Shown here: positions 34,181 through 45,700 of the stretch, in pieces
Position numbering within the stretch: position 1 is the first letter of the stretch
Layout: each line of letters opens with the position of its first letter
Source of the DNA: Galeruca laticollis
Taxonomy: Eukaryota; Arthropoda; Insecta; Coleoptera; Chrysomelidae
Assembly (NCBI GenBank): GCA_963921935.1
Contig: OY998177.1
Coordinates: 22,529,926-22,593,925, forward strand
Direction of reading: 5' to 3'
Length of the DNA stretch: 64,000 nt
The notes under the pieces: model-generated
Seen by the model: the letters and a program-made list of their open reading frames with translations, nothing else
Database searches by the model: none
Told to the model about the DNA's origin: nothing
Made by a program: the position numbers and the translations under genes

Positions 34181-34828
34181 AAATATTTTTTTTGTCTTAG
34201 CTAGGCATTTCCAATACTCCAGAAACCACTGAAGGCGAAAACAATACGCCAGAAAGTGACCATGTATTGCAGGAGCAGTCTTCACGATAGCGCTGTATAG
34301 TGTGTTCTCGCGTTTTGAATGCATAACATGGACGAAACGTTGCTTCGAATAGTGCCTGACGTTCAACATATCAAAGTATGGGCTGTGAAAAATATTATTG
34401 TATTGAATATATTTTTATTGACCATCATTTTGTGAAAACCTAAACAAGGAACATTCTATTTATATCCGTTGTCAGTTTTTACTAGAATTATTCATTAATT
34501 TTCGTAGAAGTAGTGAAATGTATTTTGTTTTCATTTAAGTATACATTTGTTCCTTATTTTTCTTTAACACAAACTTCTAAGTTATATTTAATAAATATTT
34601 AGACAAAATACCACTATAGTAGTTATTATAGTTTTCGATCAAATTCTAAAAACAAAGGAAACCATTCTGAATGAGCAGATTCATTCAGATTAGTTGAGCC
34701 ATGCTTTGTCACAATATTGATAAGCAAAGAATAACAGAAATTCTCAATAATCTTATGGACCATATCAATATGTTGTCCCTCTGGGTCATCCATGTTTACT
34801 TACCATATAGAAACTATTAAAGCAAGAC

Positions 34829-34960
34829 TCACATGCAGTGTTACGCCCCCGAATTGAACCGACTGTAATGAGGCACACCATATATGTTACAACGCCTAGA
34901 AATCCAAATTAGGTGCGACATACGCATTATATATACCTCGTGGCGCTTAACATGCTAACT
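34829..34960 (+). repeat. piggyBac 2 right end, copy A of a direct repeat
   Basis: Starts GACTCACATGCAGTGTTACG and ends at the putative TIR. It is nearly identical to 37566-37703. Confidence 0.85.
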
Positions 34961-36578
34961 AGGCCAGGAGCACTACAGTTTGACATGGCTGTGTCGTGAC
35001 GTAGATTAGATATTGGTTGGAATTGCTCGGAAATCATGTATGAAAAGTAAATATGAAGGTGCGCCAGCTGAAAAAGTCGTGCTATTTGCAGGAGAAGTCA
35101 TAAATTGCAAAAAAAACGGAAAATTCGTTAATTTTTCCCGTTATTTCTTAATATAACTCTTTAAATATGCAAGATAGAGAATAAAGTATACTTACGAATT
35201 CGTTCTTTATGAAATTATCTACGAGATAAAATTATTTTAAAATCGATATATTCAATTTTTCCGTTGAAAAATGGCGATAAATGCAAAAAAAGTATCTAAA
35301 AAACGAGGTTATTTTAAAGAATTTTTTTCGCAGATAAGAAATCATCCAATCACGCTATAAACTGGGATTTGTGAACCTTATTATGGTATAAAACAATATG
35401 CCAAAGGCCGATTAAACTGGCCTGATAGTTTTTACATGAATTAATTGTTAATTAATATCCGCGAAAAAATTAACGTCATCTTTGCTACTTAGACCTCTAG
35501 ACTATAATACACAATAGTTATATTGAATAATTTTTAAGTTCTTATAATTTTTTTACGCGCTTTTGAAAAGTTGAAATCGATGCTACAAATCGAGCGCGGC
35601 GCAAAAAGTTGCTGTATCTCGGCTTCTATTGGGCCGATTTTGATGATTTTTTTTAAATCGATGTAGCAAAATGAAAGAAACTCATTTTTCCGAATGGCGT
35701 CTACAAATTCTGACAATTAAGCATTTACAGTATTTACTTATAATTTGGCATTTTTTTATGTTGATAATAATCATTGATTATAATTATGTCCATGCTAGGA
35801 TTGTACTGTTCATTGCAAATTCGTATAGTTAAAATAATTAGTATTCAAAATTACAGGTAGTACAATTAATTGTTATGTATATTAATGATATATTTTATTT
35901 TATTATAAGATCTACATACAATAATTATTGATATTTCGCTTTTTTGTTACAACATTATTGTATTCTACATTTTTACATTAATATTATATTTTATTTTATT
36001 TTAACTATACGAAGTTGCAATGAACAACACAATCCTAGCATGGACTTAATTATAATCAATGATTATTATCAACATAAAAAAATGCCCAATTATAAGTAGT
36101 TACTGTAGATGCTTAAATTGTCAAAATTGGTAGACGCTATTCTGAAAAATTATTTCTAGTATTCCATTTTGCTACATCGATTTAAAAAAAAATCATCAAG
36201 ATCGGCCCAATAGAAGCCGAGATACAGCAACTTTTTGCGCCCCCCTCGATTTGAAGCGTCGATTTCAACTTTTCAAAATCGCGTAAAAAAATGATAAAAA
36301 CTTGAAAATTATCCATTATAACAATTTTGTATTATAGTTTAGAGGTCTAAGTAGTTGTAAAAAAATCGGCGCTTATTACAACTCAAAAATGTAAGCTTGG
36401 CATGAACGCAAAAATGAAGTTAATTTTTTCGCGGAAATTAATTAACAATTAATTCATGTAAAAACTATTAGGCCAATTTAATCGGCCTTTGGCATATTGT
36501 TTTATACTATAATAGGGTTTTTCAATCCCAATTTATAGCGTGATTGGATGATTTCTTATCTGCGAAACAAATGCTTTA

Positions 36579-37193
36579 ATGAAATTGACTGTCTCGACCC
36601 TTACTTCGTGGAATATGCTCATATTAGTGTTTTTAAATGAAACTCAAGGTCTCTAGTTGATTCCACAATATAATACAAGTTATTGAGAATTCTAAAAAAT
36701 TGACAATTGTTTCGATAAATCAATATCATCGTCAGAATGACAGAAGTTACATTTCATTTTATGCCTACCTGATGTATAGTAGTTAATTAATCTAGGGAAT
36801 TCTCCACTAATAAACTGTCTTCCAAAGTGATAATTGTAAAGATCAGCAGATATAGTTTTCCTGGTTTTCTATATCATTGCACAGTTATACTGATCCTAAT
36901 TGGAAAAGTGATATCCAGGATATCACCATAGGGCTAATAATATCTAAGCTTCAATATTTGTAATATCACATCTTCTTCTTTTTTCTATAAACATATATTA
37001 AGCCAATCACAAGTTAGGTTACTTCTTGGTCTAGCCAAAATTAACTACTATACATCAGGTAGGCATAAAATGAAATGTAACTTCTGTCATTCTGACTGAT
37101 TTATCGAAACAATTGTCAATTTTTCAGAATTTTCAATAACTTGTATTATATTGTGGAATTAACTAGAGACCTTGAGTTTCATTTAAAAACACT
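36579..37193. mobile_element. Solo PLE1-family fold-back with 10-bp target duplication
   Basis: Flanked by AAATGCTTTA at 36569-36578 and 37194-37203; the other arm of the host palindrome has the unduplicated AAATTCTTTA. The insert is a tail of about 50 bp (GTCTCGACCCTTACTTCG...), an arm of about 150 bp, and then an inverted copy of about 400 bp. No RT or nuclease remains. Both arms end in the PLE1 terminus GAAACTCAAGGTC / GACCTTGAGTTTC. Confidence 0.9.
36702..36735 (-). ncRNA. Hammerhead-like motif in the PLE fold-back
   Basis: Minus strand: CTGACGA, hairpin GATA-ttgatt-TATC, GAAAC, AATT, GTC. It matches the motif in PLE1. The partner arm near 37095 has lost part of stem II. Confidence 0.45.
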
Positions 37194-37565
37194 AAATGCT
37201 TTAAAATAACTAGCTACTTTTTTTTTAATTTATCGCCATTTTTCAACGAAAAAATTCGATAGGTATATCGATTTCAAATCAATTCTATCTTATAGAGAAT
37301 TTCATAAAGAACAAATTTGTAATGATACTTTTTTTCTCTATCTTGCATATTTAAAGAGTTATATTAAGAAATATCGGAAAAATGAGCGATTTTTGCGTTT
37401 TTTTGCAGTTTATGATTTTTCCTGCAAATAGCACAACTTTTTCAGCTGGCGCACCTTCATATTTTCTTTTGTTACATGATTTCCGAGTAATTCCAACCAA
37501 TATCTATTTTACGTCACGACTTAGCAATATTTCAAAGGTTTGGGGTCTAATTCTCCTGTACTATA

Positions 37566-37703
37566 AGGCGAGACTCACATGCAGTGTTACGCCCCCGAAT
37601 TGAACCGACTGTAATGAGGCTCAACATATATGTTACAACGCCTAGAAATTCAAATTAGATGCGACATGCGCATTACACCTCATGGCGCTTAACGTGCTAA
37701 CAT
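37566..37703 (+). repeat. Copy B of the piggyBac 2 end repeat
   Basis: GACTCACATGCAGTGTTACG through GGCGCTTAACGTGCTAAC, in direct orientation to 34829-34960. The two copies bracket the fold-back repeat. Confidence 0.85.
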
Positions 37704-37949
37704 GCCTTAGGACGTAATATTATGGCAGCGGAAAAGTGCTCTATGAAATATATTATTTAATAAAATATGCTAAGTAAAACCGGAGAATTTAGTGAAGTTA
37801 TGTACAAGTACCGGAACCGGGAAGCGAAGAATCGCTGACGTATGGTTGTGTGTACGCGAATTTGATATCGACATCATTTGAGCTTAATTGGACATTTGAC
37901 TGCTTGCAATCCTTTATTTGGAAAATTAGTGGCATAGTATAAAACTTTG
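37704..37949. other. Spacer between repeat and gypsy relic
   Basis: No LTR could be identified here for the gypsy relic that follows, and no gene was seen. Confidence 0.4.
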
Positions 37950-40150
37950 GCGGAAAGTTGTAGAGTCCCAGATTCAAAGGAAACATTGCCAGCAAATGGA
38001 AGCTTTTGAAACCAAAATATAATATCTTTTGTTGACCAGTGGCAAATCAAATAATAGTGATGAAGTAAAGTTAGCACTGCTACTAAACTTTTTAAGGGTT
38101 AATGATTCATAATACATTTGAATATACTTCAACCGAGAACAAAACTTTTCTCCAAACAGTGCTCACGAAGTTTGATGATTATTGTTATCCCATTAAGACC
38201 GAAGTGTTCGGACATTTGAAATTGTTCCAAAGAAATCAGCATCAAAGTGTCTTAATTCACCAATTTATTGAGCTAAAACAATCATCTTCTACATGTGAAT
38301 TTAATTCATTGACCGTGTTAATTAGAGATAGAATACGCATACAGGAAAAACGTTTGCAAACTTCAAATCTAAAGATTTTAGTGGCAATTCAAATGAGTAG
38401 AACAATGGAAACAAGTATGGCAACACAGAAAGAAATCTCTAATCTTCAAATCTCAAGATTTTAGAGGCAATTCAAATGAGTAGAACAATGGGAACAAGTA
38501 TGACAACACACAAAGAAATCTCTAAGGAACATGTTTCAACAGTGGAGGTGATTAAAAAGAAAGAAATATTTTTCAGCAAATAGTGTTACAAGAGGTCAAT
38601 TTACAAGAAGATCTTATGATAATAATTCACAGCAGGACTTCTAGGTGGGAAAATTAGCTAATTCGTGTACATGTTGGGGTACAAGGAAGACTTGGGTAAG
38701 TGCTTAGCTATTAACAGACATTGTAGTAGATGTAACAAAAAAGGATATCATCGTAAACAATGTAAAGTCAAATTTGAGCATGATGTCGATAGCAATAGCG
38801 ATGATGAGTATAGTGTTTGTGAAAATATTGACGATAACATTTATGTAGTAGGGGGTAATGCGGAAGTTAATTCAGGTTATAATTTAGTCGAACATACTAC
38901 ATCCAGAAACTTTAGGTAGTTTGAGACTGTCAAAATATTTGACACTTTACTCACATTATAAATAGACACTGGTAGCCAAGTGAATATTTGAAACCATAGT
39001 GACTTTCCTAAAACTGGTGTTTCAAGTAGTGAAATAGCACAGAGTTTACTGCGTTAGTTTCTTATTTAGCATATTCTGTTGATATACAAGGGAAAATAAA
39101 TTTACCCAATATATGTAATGGTAATAATTTAAGATATTATTAAAAAGTATAAAAACGTTTTTTTTATTTTAAAATCTGACACAGCATGTTCAATTTTGGG
39201 TCTTAACACTTTTTCTGAATTTAAGATTGTAAGTTCAAAAAGCATTTACCTATGCATATTTGTGATATTGATACATTTAATTTCAATGAATGAAATCCTT
39301 TAAAAACTGAATATTGTACTTCAAAGTATGAAAACGTTTCTCTAGGACCGGGAAAGTTTTCTAGATCATGTAGTATCATTCTGAAAGACAATATCATACC
39401 TAAAGTTTCAGCTACCAGAAAAAATTCCTATTTGTCTTAAGGATAGAGTTGAAAGAAGCTGGATGAAATGGTTCGTGACCAAATCATTGTAACTATATGT
39501 GACCCAACTGAGTGGTTTCACCTACTAGTTATTGTACCAAAATCAAATGATGATATCCATATAGCTTTAGATTCCCGATCATTAAATGTTTTCATTAAAC
39601 GTAAAGCTCTAAACTCTGTACCATAACAACACCTTAGGGCAGAAATAGTAATAATCGGTTATCCTATGGTATCTCTTCGGCCCCGGAGATTTTTCAACGG
39701 TTTATGCATAACATTATGGAAGTTGTTCAAGGATTATTGTTTTATTTAGGCGATATTCTTCTTTGTGAATGTACTTTGGAGGAACATAATCAAAATCAGG
39801 AGAATGTACTTAAATGGAATTCTCAAGTGGCCTCACACTAAATTTTCAAACGTCATGAATTTGCATTATTTCCAAGGGATACACTAGATTTAAAATCAGT
39901 GTTTACCTGTCAAAAAATATTCACGATAAGCCATATGAGCTGATGCTCCGCTGTTCATAATTCATGAATCTTGTGTCAAATTACGTAAAATTGTTTTATT
40001 TTCTTCTGTATTAGAAGCTATTTCATCTCAATATATTAATGAGTATTTTGGCAAATAACCATATTATAATTCTTCATCAATTACACATCTATATATTTCT
40101 GCTGAAGGTGCCATATGTTGTGAAAAACAAAATAATTGAGCTAGAAATCT
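37950..40150 (+). pseudogene. Ty3/gypsy relic 2 (gag, zinc knuckle, protease, RT scraps)
   Basis: In plus-strand order: a gag core (SGKSNNSDEVKLALLLNFLR near 38040, then NTFEYTSTENKTF and TVLTKFDDYCYP), a zinc knuckle (HCSRCNKKGYHRKQCK, near 38718), a retropepsin box (IDTGSQVNI, near 38965), and RT starts (LDEMVRDQIIVTICDPTEWF, LLVIVPKSNDDIHIALDSRS, 39460-39600). EIFQRFMHNIMEVVQGLLFY and LGDILLCECTLEEHNQN follow, with the YxDD box lost. A 40-bp block around CAATTCAAATGAGTAGAACA is duplicated at 38390 and 38470. It has many stops and no LTRs were seen. Gene order and motifs fix it as gypsy. Confidence 0.82.
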
Positions 40151-42756
40151 GCTGTGTGAAAATATAAAGAACACGATTCCTTCCGATAGGACACAAAAGG
40201 ATGTGGCGACATAATAAAATCCACACTTGATAGCGTCCCACGTTTACTGTAGCTTATAAGAACTAGAAGTCTCACCAGATAAATTCACAAGAGTTAAATT
40301 CAGTTTTTAGCGCATGTAAAAAGGAGTCGACGTTTGAAAATTACATTACGGAATCAAACATGAGAAGTTTCCGATTACGTTTTAGGCGATTTCATTTGTA
40401 ATAATATATATCAAGACAATAATTTTCATGAATTTTTTCATGTTGGTAAGTACTTGTCATTTGTCACTACAATAAGCATTCAATAGCTTTGTTTCCATAT
40501 TAAAATTGATGACAAAAATTTAAAAAATAGCTCCTGTTTCCGAATTCAACGATATCTTCAACAACCAGAGTTTCCCTTTGAGCGTTATAAAAAAATATGA
40601 TTGAATCAAGTTGTTGGGTTCAATAAATTCGGAAAGTTCTCTTTCCTTGAGGTATAATTTTCAAATTTGTAGAATGCGACAGTGGCAGAGTTGTTACATG
40701 TTTCAAAACGAATTGCGGATAAAGTGAGTAATTATTGAGTCTAAAATTTTGATAGATGTTGACAAGAGCAATGAGAATAAAAATATCAGTAACACAGCAG
40801 TTGATAAAAATTGAATGCAAGGATCGCTATTAGGGTAAGCACCTTCTGTATATCTTTTATATATATGGTGCGTCCCCGAAAACGAAACAGATCGAATATC
40901 TTGAAATTTAATTCGCTGGGAGAAGATCATTTCTACTAAAATAATGCGTTGCTATTATGATCTATCAAAAAACCAATTTTGATTGGTTAAAATTGACAAG
41001 TGTGGTATTCCATAATTCATTGATGAAAAACATATTCTCGATTCAGTAAAACTGCTACAAAATGTTAAACTTTGTTGAACTCAATCTCAAAGTAGGTTAT
41101 TTCAACGCTTCACATTCTGCTTGGAATTTACAATATGCTTTCCCAGAAGTATAATTTGTCATCTCAGTTTTATTGGTTTTATGTTCGTCATTTCTGAAAG
41201 TCTGAACTTTTTGAATTATTTATTATTCACATCGATTCTACTACGTTATTGATTATATGTGGAATATCATAAACACTATTAGATCAGTCAATCTGATGTG
41301 ACATTACAAATATGTGTACGGTACTGTATATGTGGATAATTTCTTTTCAGAGACTTTACATTGTATTGCAGAAATATGGATTTTCTTATTCTCATTTAAC
41401 AATTAAAATTTTCCTATAATCAATAATGAAAATTGGAAAATACAAACAATCTGAGAAATAATTGATTTAGTTAACAATTTTGATGGATTGGAATGGAAAG
41501 AATAATATCATCTTAACGCTACATGTCAAAGTTGTTAACTACATTGTATGAGACGCCAAAATCCACTGAGTTCAAAGTGAGTGAATATACACCATATCCT
41601 CAGGAGTCATTGACTAAATTCATCCAGTCGGAAATTGAGCATTTATCAGATCATCCTTGAAAGGATTTATAAATTCTTTTGTCTCCAAATTGACATACCT
41701 GACCTCTATATTCGCGCGGATATTGAATATAATCTCTCTGGACCATACAAAGTTTCTAATGTGGTTATATAATCACTGAGTTTGTCGAATTAAAATTTGA
41801 AGTTTATCGTATAGGATTGACAGTTCTGTAGTTTCATTTGAATTAAATTTTCTTTTAAAAGTATTTGGTTGTTGTAAACGACTTTCCAAATTACATAACA
41901 CACTTGTAAATGTTTATGTATAAATACCTTTTGATATGTGTCTGCTCCAGTGATATTTTCTTCAAGGATTTTTTATAGTTTTTGTTTATCACCTTGGTAA
42001 ATACTACTAATAGATTGATCACTTATGTTGTGTATTCTCAGATTCCTGTTATTTTTATTTTCCTATGCTCTCTTATATCGTTTAATAAAAAATGTCCAGT
42101 CTTATTTTTCTATTCTGACGTTTTCCAAAAAAAATTCCTCTCTTACAAACTTCAAAACCATAGCAACCAACTTTTCTCACAACACTTGCGATGCAGACGC
42201 GATATTTTGTTATTCACTTTGAATGATTGCCTTATTCTTCTTTTTAAATCTAATATTGTTAATATGTACAGGAGGTTTTGTTAATATGTACAGAAGGTTT
42301 TCACAACTGTTTATAATCAAACCTTTCAAATGTTTTTTGCAATTAAATTGATATTTCTTTTTTGACATTCTCATCTGTCTGATGCTTATATTTGGCATTG
42401 TTGAATTTTGATTTATTTACTGAATGTTCGTTTTTTTAAGCGAGCTCTCTACATTTGTTTTGATTGTAATGCTAAATTATTTTGATTATCCTTTTTCAAA
42501 TTTGTTTTTTTTTATGTAGAATAAATTATTTACTATTGATATTTTTGTGGAACGTAGGATATGTTCGTAATGATCTATTTTGTTCTAGAACTTGCTTTTA
42601 TCGCCGTCTTAAAAGGTTTATGTCAATTACTTTTGATTTAGATGTTCTGACAAAACATATCTAAGTTCAGGTAAAGTATCTGCATGGTTTTTACAGCATT
42701 CATTACTTTAAAGAAATTTAAATGTACTACTCAACTCTACACACACACACTACAAT

Positions 42757-42757
<1 letters not shown>
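40151..42757. other. AT-rich region, nothing recognised
   Basis: Short frames on both strands (up to 100 codons) show no domain and overlap one another. No repeat of other parts of the window was found here. Confidence 0.45.
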
Positions 42758-42821
<64 letters not shown>

Positions 42822-42829
42822 CATATATA

Positions 42830-42900
<71 letters not shown>
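42758..42900. repeat. (TA)n microsatellite, left of Tc1/mariner-like element
   Basis: About 140 bp of nearly pure TA with a few CATACATA interruptions. Translated frames here give only Ile-Tyr runs and are not genes. Confidence 0.95.
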
Positions 42901-42904
<4 letters not shown>

Positions 42905-43339
42905 GGTGTCCTGGGACTAATGGGAAAAAAGGCAGGAGAATATAATACGAGCCAAAATAATGTTAGTACTTCATATAAACTTTTACTATGCAGGCCCTCG
43001 TTTTCGAGTTATAGGCCTCCAAAGTTTTAATTTTGAATTTGGTTTTTATTTTTATTTTTTGTACTAGTTATTTGATCTTTATAAAATTTACGGCAAAGCT
43101 ATAATGTAAGCGTATGTTTATTTTGGTAAGGTAAACAGATTTACAGTAGTGCATTGAAGCCAGGGACGGACTACTCGCAATGGTTAGTGATGCAAAAATT
43201 TTGCATGTATGGCACACCCTGTATGAAATTATCGAAATTCACTTCCCCACACATTAAGCTAACGAAAAGGTACTCTAGTTGGAATTCGATAAAATAAACC
43301 GTTTGGCTAATATTTACAGTTTTATTAATGCACTACGTA
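42901..43339 (+). repeat. Left 439-bp terminal inverted repeat
   Basis: Reverse complement of 44767-45205, with a handful of mismatches. It ends at ...AATGCACTACGTA. Confidence 0.9.
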
Positions 43340-43507
43340 AAAATCTACCTAACTAACTTATTAATACGATGTCCAGAATTTACTTGCTTTTAATCAAAAT
43401 TACGAACACAACATTATTAAACCATTGAGAAAACCTCAAAAACCACAAGTTATAAAACATTAGACTAAAACTAATTCCTAAACAACAACAAAAACTAACG
43501 TTATTCT

Positions 43508-44620
43508 AATAAATGTTCAATATGAGCTCCTCCCACTTCCACGCACATTCTAAGTCTACGAAGGTTGTTTCTTTGCACTTGAAAGAGCAATCCCACACTA
43601 TTTCTAATAACATTGCAGTGTAACACAATTCTGTCTATTGAATCTTGCCTTGTTTGCACAGGTGTTGCGTATACCTTACTTTTGAGATAACCCTAGAGAA
43701 AAAAATCCATAGGATTAACGTCTCCTGATCGCGGTGGACATTGAAAAGGGCCTCCACGACCAATCCATCTATTAGGAAGCCTTGTGTGTAAATGCTGTCG
43801 TACATCTGAACTGAAATGAGGAGGGGCCCCATCATGCATGAACCATAAATTCCTACGAGTTTGTAGTAGCACATCATCAAACAGGTTCCATAACTCATTT
43901 TGCAAAAACTCCAAATATCTCTGACCGGTCAAAGTACCGTCAATAAAGTATGACTGTATCAAATGATTGCCAACTATTCCTGCCATTAACTATGAATCTA
44001 TGCTGGATCCTAGTTTGGATAATGCCATGTGGATTCACATCATCCCATAAATGCATATTATGAGAATTTATGATTCCATCTCTGGTGAAACCGGATTCGT
44101 TCGTAAAGAGAACGTTACTAATAAATGTTTCTGCTTGTTGTTGTCGCAGAATTCACTGGCTATACTCAAGTCTTGCAGGATAATCAGCCACTGTCATACG
44201 GTGTACTTTTTCCATGTGAAAAGGATATACCAGCTGTTCTTTTAGGACGCGATGAAAAACTGATTTCGAGACGTTATATTCTCTTGTTAATTTTCTACAA
44301 CTCGATGGTTCATTATCAACTGCATTTAACAAGTCTTGTTCAACTGCCACAGTACGTATGCTTCGTACTGGACCTTCTCCAGCTTTTTCTGGCGAAAATC
44401 TTCCTAAAATTTAAAATTTTGTTCTGTGTACATGGAAAATTACATTTACTTATTCATACCTGTTTCTCGTAACCTGAGATCAATACGCCCAAACATTCGT
44501 CTGTCTGGCAATGCTCTGTTTGCAAAATGTTCTTCATGAAGCCTTTTGGCCTCTTAAAAGTTTCGAGAAGCCAGTCCATGCATTAGATGTTTATCTGCGT
44601 ACTCAATAAAAGCGAATTCT
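43508..44620 (-). pseudogene. Tc1/mariner-like (IS630-type) transposase, broken
   Basis: Minus strand order: EEHFANRALPDRRMFGRIDL followed by RLRETG (near 44480); a helix-turn-helix-like part SSCRKLTREYNVSKSVFHRV (44300); then LFTNESGFTRDGIINSHNMH, where the first catalytic residue of the usual FTDE is Asn. Next are WFMHDGAPPHFSSDVRQHL (second Asp) and RWIGRGGPFQCPPRSGDVNP followed by MDFFL and a stop where Trp is expected (TAG). GYLKSKVYATPVQTRQDSID continues to a natural end, GGAHIEHLLE*. So a catalytic loss, a nonsense codon and some frame changes are present. The enzyme would bind the TIRs and move the element into TA sites. Exact start not settled. Confidence 0.87.
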
Positions 44621-44766
44621 GCTATTGTAACTGTTAAATTAAGGACTTATGAATTATTGACAAGTACTGACTACGAACTATTCTACACAACGTTTGACAA
44701 CTAATCCTATGGTAACTTGATAAACGGTAAAAATACTTATAAAAATTTCTACCATGCGTAAACTGG

Positions 44767-45205
44767 TACGTAGTGCATTAATAAAACTGTATATATTAGC
44801 CAAACGGCTTATTTTATCGAATTCCAACAAAAGTACCTTTTCGTTAGCTTAATGTGTGGGGAAGTGAATTTCGATAATTTCATACAGGGTGTGCCGTACC
44901 TGCAAAATTTTTGGATCACTAACCATAGCGAGTAGTCCGTCCCTGGCTTCAATGCGCTACTGTAAATATGTTTACCTTACCAAAATAAACATACACATAC
45001 ATCATAGCTTTGCCGTAAATTTTATAAAGATCAAATAACTAGTACAAAAAATACAAATAAAAACCAAATTCAAAATTAAATCTCTGGAGGCCTATAACTC
45101 GAAAACGAGGGCCTGCATAGTAAAAGTTTATATGAAGTACTAACATTATTTTAGCTCAGATTATACGCTCCTGACTTTTTTCCCATTAGTCCCGGGACAC
45201 CCTGT
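44767..45205 (-). repeat. Right 439-bp terminal inverted repeat
   Basis: Partner of 42901-43339. It abuts a short (TA)n tract at 45206-45222. Confidence 0.9.
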
Positions 45206-45294
45206 ATATATATATATATATAGTTTAATTTGTATTCTTGGGATTGAAGACCATTTTTAAAGACATATAAATAGTAATTAATACATTTTTATTT

Positions 45295-45325
45295 AACGTT
45301 TCGGTCTTTCCATGACCTTCATCAG
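45295..45325 (-). ncRNA. Hammerhead-ribozyme-like motif of PLE3
   Basis: Minus strand: CTGATGA, then stem II GGTC-atggaaa-GACC (four perfect pairs), then GAAAC and GTT. The conserved core is exact and GUU is an allowed though less common cleavage triplet. Confidence 0.55.
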
Positions 45326-45700
45326 AAATAAAATTTTTGTTAAAACTAAAAGAAATGGTACAAGTTACAAAAAGAATCTTAATAGCAAAACAAATAAATC
45401 TTACCTTCGACAGAACGTTCATTTAATTATTCTATATATTTTATAGCTGTTTAGGACGTATCACATAATAGAATATAACTCACACACAAACAAAACGAAC
45501 ATTTTAAAAATATGACAGTCATTGATGAAAATTTGTATTGGAATACGAGTATTTGTTCTATATAATAAAAGCAGACGTAACGAGGTTTTAATTTGTTTGT
45601 CGTTTTTGTGGTAACTGGTATTGCAAAGGATTTTATATTTATATAGGGTGTGGTAATAAATTTATTATATTTGGAATGTGCCACGTGTTTCTCAATATTT

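Larger units (their letters stand above)
31850..34960 (+). mobile_element. piggyBac-like element 2, heavily decayed
   Basis: The left end reads TTAACACGTCAAGCGCCCCC (31850) and the right end TGGCGCTTAACATGCTAAC (34941-34959). The two are an imperfect inverted pair (TTAACACGTCAAGCGCC against TTAGCATGTTAAGCGCC), and piggyBac inserts at TTAA. The transposase relic lies between them. Confidence 0.6.
34995..37535. repeat. Large fold-back (palindromic) repeat
   Basis: The left arm (34995-about 35850) and the right arm (about 36000-36568 plus 37204-37535) are reverse complements with scattered differences. The outermost matched block is GTCGTGACGTA...TTGGTTGGAATT and the innermost is AACTATACGAAGTTGCAATG against CATTGCAAATTCGTATAGTT. 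About 150 bp of AT-rich sequence separates the arms. The right arm is interrupted by a PLE fold-back (36579-37193). Neither arm carries a convincing gene. A fold-back/Foldback-type transposon or a non-autonomous hairpin element is the likely identity. Confidence 0.85.
42901..45205 (-). mobile_element. Tc1/mariner-superfamily element with 439-bp TIRs
   Basis: The two ends (42901-43339 and 44767-45205) are inverted copies starting ACAGGGTGTCC and ending GGACACCCTGT. It sits in a (TA)n tract, fitting the TA target of this superfamily. A second GGCACACCCTGTATGAAATT motif lies about 310 bp inside each TIR, so each TIR seems itself built of an older inverted end. The transposase relic is on the minus strand. 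Confidence 0.9.

Noticed and set aside
42684..43030. Open frames of Ile-Tyr repeats across the (TA)n tract, and similar ones at 46.8 and 49.4 kb
   Set aside because: They are just the translation of TA microsatellites.
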